The notes beneath the pieces were generated by a model that searched no databases, was not told where the DNA came from, and saw only the letters and a list, made by a program, of their open reading frames with translations. The translations under genes and the position numbers were made by a program. Positions 38,114-47,571 of a stretch of DNA of 64,000 bases are shown here, piece by piece (position 1 is the first letter of the stretch; every line of letters starts with the position of its first letter). The DNA comes from Mesostigma viride (lineage: Eukaryota > Streptophyta > Mesostigmatophyceae > Mesostigmatales > Mesostigmataceae), in NCBI GenBank assembly GCA_009746045.1, contig RPFO01000299.1:1603307-1667306 (forward strand). Reading direction: 5' to 3'.

Positions 38114-38741
38114 AGTTAATATTGCCTGGCAAGCAATATTATTCTACTAAGCTACTTGGCTTGTAGAGATTCTACTTCCGGTTACTACAATCCAGAAACG
38201 GGTTCATTCTGATGAGTATTGCTCGAGATATGAGCAAGATACTGTTCTACTACATTCTACTTGGATTCGGTGATTCTACGGTGGTTCTTCAAGTGACGCG
38301 TGGCATACGGCGTCTTGTCACAGTGTACGATAGGACATTTAGTCTCCGACACTGCGGTCTATTCAATGCTATTGATTAGACGTAACAAATAGTGACAGGA
38401 CTTGTGCGACAGGACACTGATGTGACTATTTATGGATAACGAGTCGAGATCTGCTGGTCCAGAGTGAAGGACAGCAATATTGTGAGATGATCTGTCCTAT
38501 CAGTCATCTGGATGTGACTGCGTCACAATTAGTATATAACGAGCAGGACGCTGCCACTTGGTAGCACCACTTTCCCTGCACCTGTGTCCTCGCACCTTCG
38601 GCGACGGTTCTCACGTGCCTCGTGCGTTCTGTGCTGGTAACCATAACCAGCAACGTAAACCTATTGATTAATATAACTACTTCCTCTGTAGATATTAATC
38701 AGTGCAGGCTGAACCACAGTTCAGCCACAGTTTCGTTAACT
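38114..38741 (+). repeat. right LTR
   Basis: 628 bp, identical to the left LTR except one base by eye. Its terminal TTAACT read on the minus strand supplies the TAA that now ends the coiled-coil gene. Confidence 0.95.
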
Positions 38742-41700
38742 ACTGTTTGCATCAAGGAGATCTAGTACAGTCCTTGCCTGAGTAGCCCATCCGTTAACGG
38801 CAAAATCCCTCTCTTTCTCCAGCTGTTGAATTTGTCTTTGAAATTCCGCAAACATGATTTCCGCTTGACCCAGCTGCTGGTCCTTTGTCTGCACATCTCC
38901 TGTGAGTTTAATGATCCTCTCAGATGCCTCGTGTACGATGCCGTCATGTTTGTCCGCGCTAACGCCCTCCATGCCCATCGTCTTCCTCAGTTCTTCGTTC
39001 TGATCTCTCATAAGCGTGATTTGCTCATGGAGTTTTCGCGCCTCTCCCCGTGTAGCCGCCACCTCTGCACGTAATTGATCGTTCTCCAGGCCCCTTTGGT
39101 TGGTTGCTGTAATTCCTGCAGTGAGTGTATCCTCTAACGATCTGAGTTTTCCATCTAACACGAAAATACGGTCTTGGTAATCTTTCTCCATTTGTTGTTT
39201 GGCCGCTTCCACTCTCGACTTTTCGCCATTGACTCTTGTAAGGTTCTGAAGCGCCTCATTTCGTTGCAATATGATTTGATCCTTCTGGGCGTTCAGATCA
39301 TTGTACTGTCTCTGGAGTTCCTCTTTGCTTTTGTTTGCATCATTGCGTTGAGTTACTGCTGCATCTCTTTCCCTTGTCATGTCGTTAAATTTTCCTTCCC
39401 ATGCCTTACTGTCATCAAGGGCTTTTGACAACTGCCTAGCTGCACTATTCAACGCTTCACGAGTCTCTTTCGCCTCTTTCTCCAACTTCGCGATCCGCGC
39501 AGACGCTTTCTTGATTTCGGCGTCCTTGAGAGCTATTTCAGCTGCGTGGTTTCTCGTCAACGTATCGATATTAGCTTGGTGGTTGGCAGCGAGTTTGGCG
39601 ACGTTCTGTGCGTGTTCCTCAATAAGCCCATCAATCCGCATCTGCTTATTGGTTGCCTCCTTGATTTGCCTTTGAAGCTCTTGGTTAACACTTTCCATTG
39701 CCTGTTTGTGACTTTCCTTCAATACTTGCTTCTCCTGTTCGTGCTTTACCCCGAGATCCACAATATTCTGTTCAATCCTTGTGATTGTGTCTGCATCTGC
39801 CGCAACCTGTGCTTCAAGGCCTCGAATCTTCTCCTCGTGTTCACCCACCTTCTCCTCGAGCACGCGGCTCTTTTCCCGCTCATCCTTGATCGTCGCATCC
39901 CTGGCCTGCACGTCACGTTGCAGCTGTTTGTTATCTGCCAACGCCTGTGTCAGCTTTCCGGACACGGTCGCCAACTCCTCGTCAAGAGCTTTTTTATCTA
40001 TTGTGAGCTGTGCCACCTCCCCCTCCTTTTCCGCAATGGTCTGCTCGTGCCGTTGAATTGTCGCAGCTAAACCTACGTTAGCCGCCATCGCATCGTCCAG
40101 TTCCTTTTTTGTGGAGGCCAACTGGGACCTCAGACCACCGATTTCTCCCTCTTGCGTCGTTGTTAGTTCCTTTAACTTGTTGATTTCGGTCGTTTTAGCA
40201 GTCACGTCTGCTTCGAGCGTTTGGATCTGTGTTTTAGCTTCGGCCATCTCATTTGCCGCCGTTGCCAATTTGGCTTCTAGTTCCCCTTTCTCCTTAGTCA
40301 GATCATTGATCTGGTTGTCGCGTGCAGTCACGTCCGCCTCGAGAGCATCCACTTTTCTTTGGGCCTCTGCGATATCGCCCTCCAGTGTGTGGATAGACTT
40401 GTTGGCTGCATCCACCTCCTTTTGTTTTGCGTCCAGATCTGTTCTTGCTTGTGTGATGGTCGCTTGGTGCGCATCTCTTTCTGTGTCCAGTTGGCTTGTT
40501 ATAGATGTGATCTTACCTTGCAGATCTATAATCTTAGTCTCTTGATCTGCCAGTTCTTGGTCCTTTGCTGCAATGACGCTCTTCTGGCGCGCTACCTCCT
40601 CATTTGCAGCCTTTAAATCAGCCTCGAGTTGAATAGCCGCCTGTTTAGCGGTTGAGAGCTCTGTGCGCGCCGATGTCAACTCTGCGTCCTTTGCTGCCAC
40701 TGCTACCCCCAATTGGGTGATTTTTTCCAATAGCTCGGCGTTTGCCGCTCGCATGTTCGTATGTTTTGTCTGTAAAGCTGTCAGTTTCGCCTCCTGTTTC
40801 GCTTTCTCAGCTTCAATTTTGACAATATTTTGTGACAGTGTCTTGTTATCTCCCTCCTTAATCTTCAGTTCTTCTTGAATCTTCTTAGCTTCCTCGTTCT
40901 TTTCCCCTAATGACTTTTCCAAGACAGACTTCTCCCGTTGCAGTTCCCCCACTTGCTCTTTTGCCTTCCTGGTCTCTTCATTTTTCCTCTTAAGTTCCCC
41001 CTTGTGTTGTTCCTCCGCCTGTTTTGCCGCAGCGGTCAGTGTTGTAACACGCCCTTCCAACTTGACTATATCTCCCTTTGCAGTCTTCAATGCGGCGTTC
41101 GCGGTATTCAGTTCCGTTTGCTTATCTCTCAGCTCTTGTTCCGTTGCGGCCATTTTAGCCTTTGTTTGTTTGTGCTCTTCTTCCGCTGTCTTTAACTTGT
41201 CCGCCACTTTCTTTGCCGCCGCCGCCTTGTTCTCGACGTCCTTGGCCAGTGCAGCCTCGCGAACTTTACCCTCTTTAATCGTTTTCTGTAAAGCTTTGGC
41301 CTGTTCCTTCTTTGCTTCGAGATCCTGCTGGGACAGTCCCAATTCTGTCTCCACTTTCTGCAAATCCTTTTCCTGCTGTGCCAACTTCGCTTGATCCGCT
41401 GCATTCTGTTGTATTTGTTTGTCAAGCTCACCTCTCGCAGTTGTCAACTCCTCCCTCGTTTTTTGCATTCCTTCCCTGGCGTCCTTCAATTCCCCTTCCA
41501 CTTTCTGCAACTTGTTTTCGACCTCGCGCTTCTCCCCCACGACCCTGTTCAAAGCCCCGCGCAACCCCTGGATGGACTCATATGCGCGAGTCAGCTTTGT
41601 TTGCAATTGGCTGGTTGTTGCTCTCAGCCCATCCGCCTCTTCCTTCGCGGCCTTAAGCTTGCCCTGCACAAGTGTCATCTGCACGCTGTTTCGCTCCCTC

Positions 41701-43145
41701 TCATTTTCCGCTGCCGTCTGCGTGGTCGCCAATTGGGCTCTCAGTTGATTTATAACGTCTTGAGCTTCAAGTGCGCTGGCTTTGTTAGCCTGTAAGTCAG
41801 CGTTCGCCTTTTCAAGTTCCGCTTGTTTCAATTCCATTGCTGTAATTGCTGCCTCTGTCGCTTTTTTTGATGTTTGTTCCATAAACGCCACCTGACGAGT
41901 CAACGAATCTATAAGTGTTTTATCTTCGGTTGCCTTGACCTTTTCAGCCTGGAGTTGTCTCTTAAGTTCTCCAATCAAGTCCCCGCTCACCTTACTTCGC
42001 CTCTCTTCTAGAGCCTTGGCCTCTTGCAGTCTGTTTTGTGCTTGTAGCAACCCAGCTGCGAGCTTTTCAGACTTTGACTCTGAAGAACGTTTCAACTTTT
42101 CTGCCGTCTCAAGCTTCTTCGCCATCTTCTCGTGCTCAAGCTGCTTCTCAGCCAACTCGGCCAGTTTTGATTCAAGACCTGACACCTCCTTCTCTTTCGA
42201 CACCAACGACGCCTCGTGTTTGCTGACCTCCGCCTGCAAGTTTCGCGTAACCTCGTCCATCTGTGCAGTGCGACTCCGTTCAGACGCGAGTTGAGTCTTC
42301 GTGCGATCGAGCTCTGCAGTAAGCTCGGTAACCTTTTCATTGGCCTCCTCAATCTCCTTTTCCGCCTTTTCTAGACGGTCTAGCGTTTCGTATTGCTCAA
42401 CGCTGATCTGATCCAATTTTAAGTTCAGTCCGTTGATCTCCTTATTCAATTCTTCCTCTCTTGCATGCAAAAGATTTAAGTCGTTTATATATTTGGCTTT
42501 GATTTCTTCAGTCTCTTGATTTATAAGGTACATCGTGGCTTGTATCTCGCGCAGTTCCTCCTTTTTTTTGTTCAATGTCTTCCTACTGGCATCGTGTTTG
42601 TCGGAAAGCTCGTGAAAATTTGCCTTTTCTTTGGCCAATTGCCCTTGTAGCTCGTCTATCTTTTTCTGTGCGTCGTTGATAATCGTGTCTGTGGGCCCAG
42701 CGCGGGCTTTGGACATCACAAAATTAAACACCCTGTCTTTTTGTTCCTTTGTCATGCGATTCACCTGTTCCTGCGTTAACTGTCTCACGCTCTCCTCGGT
42801 CAGCTCCGCTGTGTAAGGGGCATGTGCTTTGGACGTGACGTGGGCTTTTGACATCACGAAATTAAACACCCTGTCTTTTTGTTCCTTTGTCATGCGATTC
42901 ACCTGTTCCTGCGTTAACTGTCTCACGCTCTCCTCGGTCAGCTCCTGTGTGTCCGGAACATGTGCATGCACGTCACTAAGTGGCTGTTTTTTGGATACTG
43001 TCTGTGGATACAAAGACGCGCGAGGCCTTAAGTTGGTCAGGTCTAATGCCAAGAGTTGCGTTGGTGTATTGATTGTACCGGTGTTACGAACCGCGTCCAT
43101 CGCACCATCCCTAATTTGGTCAAGAGGTGCTGCCTGTTCATCCAT
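38736..43145 (-). CDS. giant coiled-coil protein, C-terminus replaced by retrotransposon LTR
   Basis: 1,469 residues as it stands. The N-terminal 110 residues contain a duplicated ~35-residue unit (ELTEESVRQLTQEQVNRM) and the rest, from about residue 110 to the end, is an almost unbroken Glu/Lys/Leu/Gln-rich coiled coil, like SMC or tropomyosin-type rods. No ATP-binding heads or other domains are visible. The last two codons and the stop come from the LTR and target duplication; 17 original codons lie at 31,208-31,261, so nearly the whole protein remains. Its N-terminus (Asp-Gln-Ile-Arg-Asp) resembles part of the neighbouring gene's. A filament or virion scaffold role is inference. The start follows AT-rich GATATATGTCC sequence. 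Confidence 0.85.
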   Translation of the reverse strand: MDEQAAPLDQIRDGAMDAVRNTGTINTPTQLLALDLTNLRPRASLYPQTVSKKQPLSDVHAHVPDTQELTEESVRQLTQEQVNRMTKEQKDRVFNFVMSKAHVTSKAHAPYTAELTEESVRQLTQEQVNRMTKEQKDRVFNFVMSKARAGPTDTIINDAQKKIDELQGQLAKEKANFHELSDKHDASRKTLNKKKEELREIQATMYLINQETEEIKAKYINDLNLLHAREEELNKEINGLNLKLDQISVEQYETLDRLEKAEKEIEEANEKVTELTAELDRTKTQLASERSRTAQMDEVTRNLQAEVSKHEASLVSKEKEVSGLESKLAELAEKQLEHEKMAKKLETAEKLKRSSESKSEKLAAGLLQAQNRLQEAKALEERRSKVSGDLIGELKRQLQAEKVKATEDKTLIDSLTRQVAFMEQTSKKATEAAITAMELKQAELEKANADLQANKASALEAQDVINQLRAQLATTQTAAENERERNSVQMTLVQGKLKAAKEEADGLRATTSQLQTKLTRAYESIQGLRGALNRVVGEKREVENKLQKVEGELKDAREGMQKTREELTTARGELDKQIQQNAADQAKLAQQEKDLQKVETELGLSQQDLEAKKEQAKALQKTIKEGKVREAALAKDVENKAAAAKKVADKLKTAEEEHKQTKAKMAATEQELRDKQTELNTANAALKTAKGDIVKLEGRVTTLTAAAKQAEEQHKGELKRKNEETRKAKEQVGELQREKSVLEKSLGEKNEEAKKIQEELKIKEGDNKTLSQNIVKIEAEKAKQEAKLTALQTKHTNMRAANAELLEKITQLGVAVAAKDAELTSARTELSTAKQAAIQLEADLKAANEEVARQKSVIAAKDQELADQETKIIDLQGKITSITSQLDTERDAHQATITQARTDLDAKQKEVDAANKSIHTLEGDIAEAQRKVDALEADVTARDNQINDLTKEKGELEAKLATAANEMAEAKTQIQTLEADVTAKTTEINKLKELTTTQEGEIGGLRSQLASTKKELDDAMAANVGLAATIQRHEQTIAEKEGEVAQLTIDKKALDEELATVSGKLTQALADNKQLQRDVQARDATIKDEREKSRVLEEKVGEHEEKIRGLEAQVAADADTITRIEQNIVDLGVKHEQEKQVLKESHKQAMESVNQELQRQIKEATNKQMRIDGLIEEHAQNVAKLAANHQANIDTLTRNHAAEIALKDAEIKKASARIAKLEKEAKETREALNSAARQLSKALDDSKAWEGKFNDMTRERDAAVTQRNDANKSKEELQRQYNDLNAQKDQIILQRNEALQNLTRVNGEKSRVEAAKQQMEKDYQDRIFVLDGKLRSLEDTLTAGITATNQRGLENDQLRAEVAATRGEARKLHEQITLMRDQNEELRKTMGMEGVSADKHDGIVHEASERIIKLTGDVQTKDQQLGQAEIMFAEFQRQIQQLEKERDFAVNGWATQARTVLDLLDANSS
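38742..38746. repeat. target-site duplication, right (ACTGT)
   Basis: Second copy of the duplication flanking the retrotransposon. Confidence 0.9.
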
Positions 43146-43175
43146 TACGTGTTAGATATATGTCCATATATCTTT

Positions 43176-45686
43176 TCATGTATTTGTTGATTGTTGAAGC
43201 AGGAGAACAATCCTGTTACCCCATGGCTGCAATACTGCACCGTTTGCAGAATACTCTGTTTGTCCGGGCCTAGATGCCCGCTGTCCGAGTCCACCATTTT
43301 GGGTGGAGGTGGACGGTCCGCCCCCCCCGTTTTTACTTTGGTAAGGGGAGGGTGGGGTGTCGTTACCTTTACTCCCCCCACCGTTTTGGGTGGAGCTGTC
43401 CGGTCCGCCCCCCCCTGATTTTCTTTGGAAAGAGGGGGGGGGAGGGCCTTCGTCTGAGACACCATCCATGGCCAATAGACTCCGATCGTACAGTGTGGTG
43501 TGGTGTGGTATAGGCGCTCTTAGCTTACCGTCCTCCTGACGTGTGATCCCGGGGTGCATTCTTAAATCATTGACGTCAATGTACTCGTATTTGTGCGCAC
43601 CCTTTATCGGCTTGATTCGCTCAAATACCGCACCAACTATTTCGTTAGTGTGTTGGCCACGAGAAGCGGTAACATATCCCGCCGGCTTCCACACATCCCG
43701 AGGAAACAAAGCAGGGATAAACTCCCCTAAGAATCGTGGATAAGGGTTAAAAATCGTACCGTTTTGTGTTGCATCCTCCAAGCCGAGTTTTGTTTCTACA
43801 AGCTGGTGTTTTTCTGTATATGCTCGTAACACATCCTTGGGGTTGTCTATCCCACCAATCAACGTGTGCGTTGGGTTTTCGGAGTCGTAATATTCCTTGC
43901 GCGTTTCTTGCAATACATTGAGTGCTGTATTGGGTGTCGTGGCGAGTTTTCCGTCAAGACCGCGAAAAAGCTCTTGGTCAAAAGAGATTGGGACGTATTC
44001 ATAACTATCCTTGACGTGTTCGTTATGACCAAACTTTCGCTTAAACATAACACCTTGCACCTCCTTTGCGCGGTCCGTGAGGATTGAATACCCAACTCGT
44101 TCCCATTCTGAAGGAGGATAAAGATTAGCTAATTTTTCTTCAAAGTTATTAATGTCCTCTTCTGGATATGTGTAGGATATCTTGCCTGCATTGGAAGCGT
44201 CCGCAATTGTGTTGGATGACTCTACAAATTGCGCACTTTTATACTTATCAAAACCCAATTGACTAGATGCATTGTGGTATGACCTTATAACTTCGTTGGG
44301 ACCGTCTGTCACACCAAAAAAAAACGGTTCTACTTGTTCTGTAGTCCGGGTCGCGTCCGCCGCTAATAGCGCTTTTGCACGTACGTCCGTATGCAGTTGT
44401 TGCTTCAGTTGTTCATAAGCTTTACGTTCTTCTTCTTGTTTAATCGCATCGGCAGCTTCTTTTGTAAGATTATCAAGTAAGGATTGTTTTAGTTCCTCAT
44501 TCACTTGCTTCATTTGTTCATTTGTTAGTTGGTCAATGGCTGCTTTGTCTATGATAGATGGATCAAGTCTGTTCCACCTCTTGTATTGGTCTCTTACGAA
44601 TTTTTCGTTTTTAAGCCTCGTTTCCTCGTCGACTGTCATACCGCGTGAATCTTGGTCGGACAGAGAATCCCTTGTTATCATCGACATCAACTTTCGATTG
44701 GGTCGATGAATATCACCCTTAACATGTGAAAAAAACGCCACCGTACAGCTCTCCCCTTCGCTCTGTGCTGTCAACAAGTTCTTTTAAAAAGCGTGCTTGT
44801 GGTGCCAACCGTGTGTCTATTTCTGCATTTTTTTCATTGATTCCTGTTGCCACGCTATCTTCGTACCCAAAACCGTGACCAAACAGGTGCCTAGTGCGTG
44901 CTATATTGAACCACTTGTCTCCGTGTTTTTCCCGAAACTTGTCAAACGTTTCGTCTGTACTGCCTAGTTTCTTCGCTCTCTCTTCATCGGATTTCAAAAT
45001 CGTCCTCATGTGGTCCTCATGGACAAACCAGTCATTAAGGTTTTTCTTGGTGGCCTCGGCACGTGCTCGAAGTGCTGGGTTATTTGAATGTATAAATGTG
45101 TTAACAAATTCCTTGGCTTTTTGTGCGCTTTCTTTTACATTGTCGCTCATGAATTTGTAAATTTCTGCATCTTTTTCGTTCATGCCCACCATTTCTTGGT
45201 CATCTTGCTGATAATCTGGCCATACGTTACCACTCCTGTTATCGTAACTGACCTTATCCTCACCCTCCTTACCATCTACCCCAACAGTGTCGCGATTGCC
45301 TTTTTTCTCACCCCCACCTCTCCCTCCTTTTATTGGATCGGTTTCCCCGCTAGTGTCGCTCCACTCTCTCCCCGCTGCGTTGCTTGCTCCTGACTCGCCC
45401 CCTCTACTATTGCTGTCTTGCACCTTAGCGCTCTTGTCACTGCTTGTTTCTCTTCGAGTAGGCGGTGGTTCGCTGCCCCCCCCCCCTCCCCTGTTCCATA
45501 AAGCGGTGTCGCGTATCTGATCTGTTGCTTTATCCATTGCCATTTTTTCAAGTTGTCAGGGAGGTCCTGTATGAGCCCCGCCTCTTCGTTCGTCGCTGCA
45601 TCCCCCTTTTGTCGCGCGTTGATGGCTTGCATGATCAACGGTTCTAAATTTGCCAGCATGCCCTGGAGCATGGAAACGCTAGTCAT
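43176..45686 (-). CDS. large charged filament-like protein with Gly/Pro repeat tail (two frameshifts)
   Basis: Three overlapping frames (45,686-45,5xx; 45,543-44,719; 44,777-43,176) join through an A6 run near 45,542-45,547 and a T7 run (minus strand) near 44,728-44,735; one base at each gives a single gene of about 830 codons. The N-terminal part is helical. Then comes a Gly/Ser/Asp-rich linker, a central globular region with two copies of a Tyr-Pro...Phe...Leu-Tyr-Pro-x3-Trp pattern (Leu-Tyr-Pro-Pro-Ser-Glu-Trp and Leu-Phe-Pro-Arg-Asp-Val-Trp), and a C-terminal pair of ~28-residue repeats of Pro, Gly and Asn (43,290-43,445). It lies 30 bp upstream of the coiled-coil gene on the same strand. 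Function unknown. Confidence 0.6.
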
Positions 45687-45847
45687 GCGAACTTATTGAT
45701 GTAAACGCAGATAATCTATGCACTCGCGCACACGCACACACGAGACCGCGTCCCGCAAACTGACAGAAGAGACACGAGGGACGAAGTGGACGATTGCCAA
45801 AATTTATCTACTCGTACACATTGAGACTCGGCACACCTCAAGACGCT

Positions 45848-46399
45848 ATGGACCTTCTGGAGCGATCTCTGCAGCGATTCTACGGAAGCAAGGACAATTT
45901 CGAGACGCTGTACGAGTTCGCGAATCCGGAAGGGAAAAAGAAGTCGTCGGGGCTGTCTCTGCGCGTGATTGAATGGCTCGTCACGAACTACGCAAAGACG
46001 CACAAGGTCGAGTACTGCGTCGAGGGCGGCTCCATCCCCTTCAACCTGTACATGTCCTATCGTGAGCAGCTGGACTTCTACTCCAAGCGCATGTTCGACC
46101 CGTTTGCGAGGAGGAGGAAAACCAAGCTCGTGGAAGGAGAGAGGGAGATCATCACCACTCCCGGGCAGATGAACTTCTTTCGGTGGGCGATCCTGAACGG
46201 GGTCATCGCCTATGCGAGGATGAACCACGATGAGATCAGGTCCGACCTGCCCAAGTGCAAAGACAAGGTCCTCAACGTTCGCATCCGGGCGGGGAAGATA
46301 GTGAAGTGCCGCAACCGGTGCAAGGCCTCGGACCTTGCGGTCATCGTCAGGCCGCAAGTGAAGCAGGTCCGTCAGCGTTTCGTGGTAAAGTTCGAGTGA
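45848..46399 (+). CDS. conserved giant-virus protein of unknown function
   Basis: 183 residues from ATG 45,848; the frame is open about 18 codons further upstream but without ATG. The pattern 'YMSYREQLDFYSKRMFDPF' with Arg-Arg-Arg, then Thr-Thr-x-Gly-Gln-x-Asn-Phe-Phe-Arg-Trp-Ala-Ile-x-Asn, and a basic C-terminus matches, from memory, a family present in many nucleocytoviruses and some related elements. No catalytic site is known to me. It supports the assignment of the region. Confidence 0.7.
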   Translation: MDLLERSLQRFYGSKDNFETLYEFANPEGKKKSSGLSLRVIEWLVTNYAKTHKVEYCVEGGSIPFNLYMSYREQLDFYSKRMFDPFARRRKTKLVEGEREIITTPGQMNFFRWAILNGVIAYARMNHDEIRSDLPKCKDKVLNVRIRAGKIVKCRNRCKASDLAVIVRPQVKQVRQRFVVKFE

Positions 46400-46419
46400 C
46401 GCGCGTTTAAAAATCGACT

Positions 46420-46425
46420 GTATAC
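46420..46425 (+). promoter_or_regulatory. GTATAC box before the 46,440 gene
   Basis: GTATAC ends 14 bp before the ATG, following TTTAAAAATC. Confidence 0.4.
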
Positions 46426-46439
46426 CGTGTAGGGGGTGG

Positions 46440-46769
46440 ATGGCGTTCGCGTACGTGTACGACGCGCTCGTGAAAAGGCCGCTGAAGGACCTGTTCTTGA
46501 AGGGACCGCACTTTGGGGACTTGGGTTTCTGGATGAACATGGAAAAACATGACATCTGCGCCCAAATGACGTCCACCTCCTCCGAGCTGTGGAAGGAGCG
46601 CCCCGATTACTGCGATGAGGTCATCGACGACCGTTTTGAGAGTGTGCACATTCTCCTAAAAACTGTCCTGCTATGGTTCATCATGTACAAAACATTGCAA
46701 ATTGTGTTGAAGACACTGGTTGGAAGTGTAAATCGTGCATTTATTAAGAATAATAAAGAAACGGATTGA
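46440..46769 (+). CDS. small membrane protein, unknown
   Basis: 109 residues. The first 75 are soluble with several Trp and Cys; a hydrophobic segment lies at about 73-95 (Leu-Leu-Lys-Thr-Val-Leu-Leu-Trp-Phe-Ile-Met). The gene ends just before an AATAAAG word. It converges with 46,828-47,190. Confidence 0.6.
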   Translation: MAFAYVYDALVKRPLKDLFLKGPHFGDLGFWMNMEKHDICAQMTSTSSELWKERPDYCDEVIDDRFESVHILLKTVLLWFIMYKTLQIVLKTLVGSVNRAFIKNNKETD

Positions 46770-46827
46770 ATGAACACATTTTCCCTTTCAACGGGTTTTT
46801 AATTGCATGGAGTCTCTTTCATTTGTA

Positions 46828-47190
46828 TCAGTACCTGCCCCTGTATTGCTGTCTCATTGGAGACGAGTAGGGCCGCTGAGGCTGGCGTGCGGGGTCGACG
46901 ACGACCGGTTGAGAGCGCCTCCGCATTAGTCTGTTTATTCCGAACACTGCGACCGCGGCCGTTGCGAGCGTGCCGGCGACGCCTCCAAACACGCCGTTGA
47001 TCTTCGTGGACGCCTTGTCCTTGCAGTCTCGGTCGCCTGGGCGCAAGGTGAACACACACCACACAGACGCGAGCGAGTCAGACACTAACGATTTCGCGCG
47101 TAGAAGAACGACAACGGCGATAACCAACAACGCAATCTGAGGGAGCATCGTCAACAGCGCCGAAAACAAGGCTTGCTTAGAATAGTCCAT
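46828..47190 (-). CDS. two-pass membrane protein with basic tail
   Basis: 120 residues. Segments at about 8-31 (Leu-Thr-Met-Leu-Pro-Gln-Ile-Ala-Leu-Leu-Val-Ile-Ala-Val-Val) and 67-86 (Val-Phe-Gly-Gly-Val-Ala-Gly-Thr-Leu-Ala-Thr-Ala) are hydrophobic, separated by a Cys-containing loop. The C-terminus is rich in Arg, Pro and Gln. It starts 28 bp from the gene at 47,218-47,469, which is on the same strand upstream. Confidence 0.6.
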   Translation of the reverse strand: MDYSKQALFSALLTMLPQIALLVIAVVVLLRAKSLVSDSLASVWCVFTLRPGDRDCKDKASTKINGVFGGVAGTLATAAVAVFGINRLMRRRSQPVVVDPARQPQRPYSSPMRQQYRGRY

Positions 47191-47217
47191 CTCGTATCAT
47201 ATAACCGCGGCATTTTT

Positions 47218-47469
47218 CTACATGATCACGTCGCGGAACCCCCTCTTCAGAGCGACCTCCTCCAGGTGGGCCTTCCACAACAACAAACTCGCGCCACTGA
47301 TTCCCAGGATCATGACGCCCCACTTTGTCCAGAAACACTTCCAATCGGGGGGGGACGTCTTGCACTTGAACCCCTCCTTGCGGAGAGCGCAGATGCTCGT
47401 GGACGTGTGGAAGATGATGAAAGCGGCAATCGCGCTGAGGGCAATCGGACCGACGTGAAAGTTAACCAT
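47218..47469 (-). CDS. two-pass membrane protein
   Basis: 83 residues, with hydrophobic stretches at about 5-22 and 48-66 and a Cys- and Lys-rich loop between. On the minus strand GTATAACT precedes the ATG by about 4 bp. Another member of the small virion-membrane class. Confidence 0.6.
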   Translation of the reverse strand: MVNFHVGPIALSAIAAFIIFHTSTSICALRKEGFKCKTSPPDWKCFWTKWGVMILGISGASLLLWKAHLEEVALKRGFRDVIM

Positions 47470-47571
47470 GGAGTTATACTTACATCTCTAGAAAATATTT
47501 AAGCTTCGTGTGTGCTTACCGCACGACGATAATGTGCGCCGTAGTTTATACACGCCCTCACTCGACACGCT

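Larger units (their letters stand above)
31267..38741 (+). mobile_element. complete copia-class LTR retrotransposon, 7,475 bp, recent
   Basis: Two 628-bp LTRs (31,267-31,894 and 38,114-38,741) differ at one base by eye (A near 31,451 against G at the matching site) and end in the inverted repeat AGTTAA...TTAACT rather than TG...CA. A 5-bp duplication flanks them. Inside are an extra ORF (31,976-32,539), gag (32,690-33,738) and pol (33,739-37,335), then a 3' UTR and a purine tract (AAGAAAGGGCTGG) touching the right LTR. It is inserted opposite in orientation to the coiled-coil gene it interrupts. The coding frames are almost intact, so the element is young and could be active apart from one gag frameshift. 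Confidence 0.95.
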
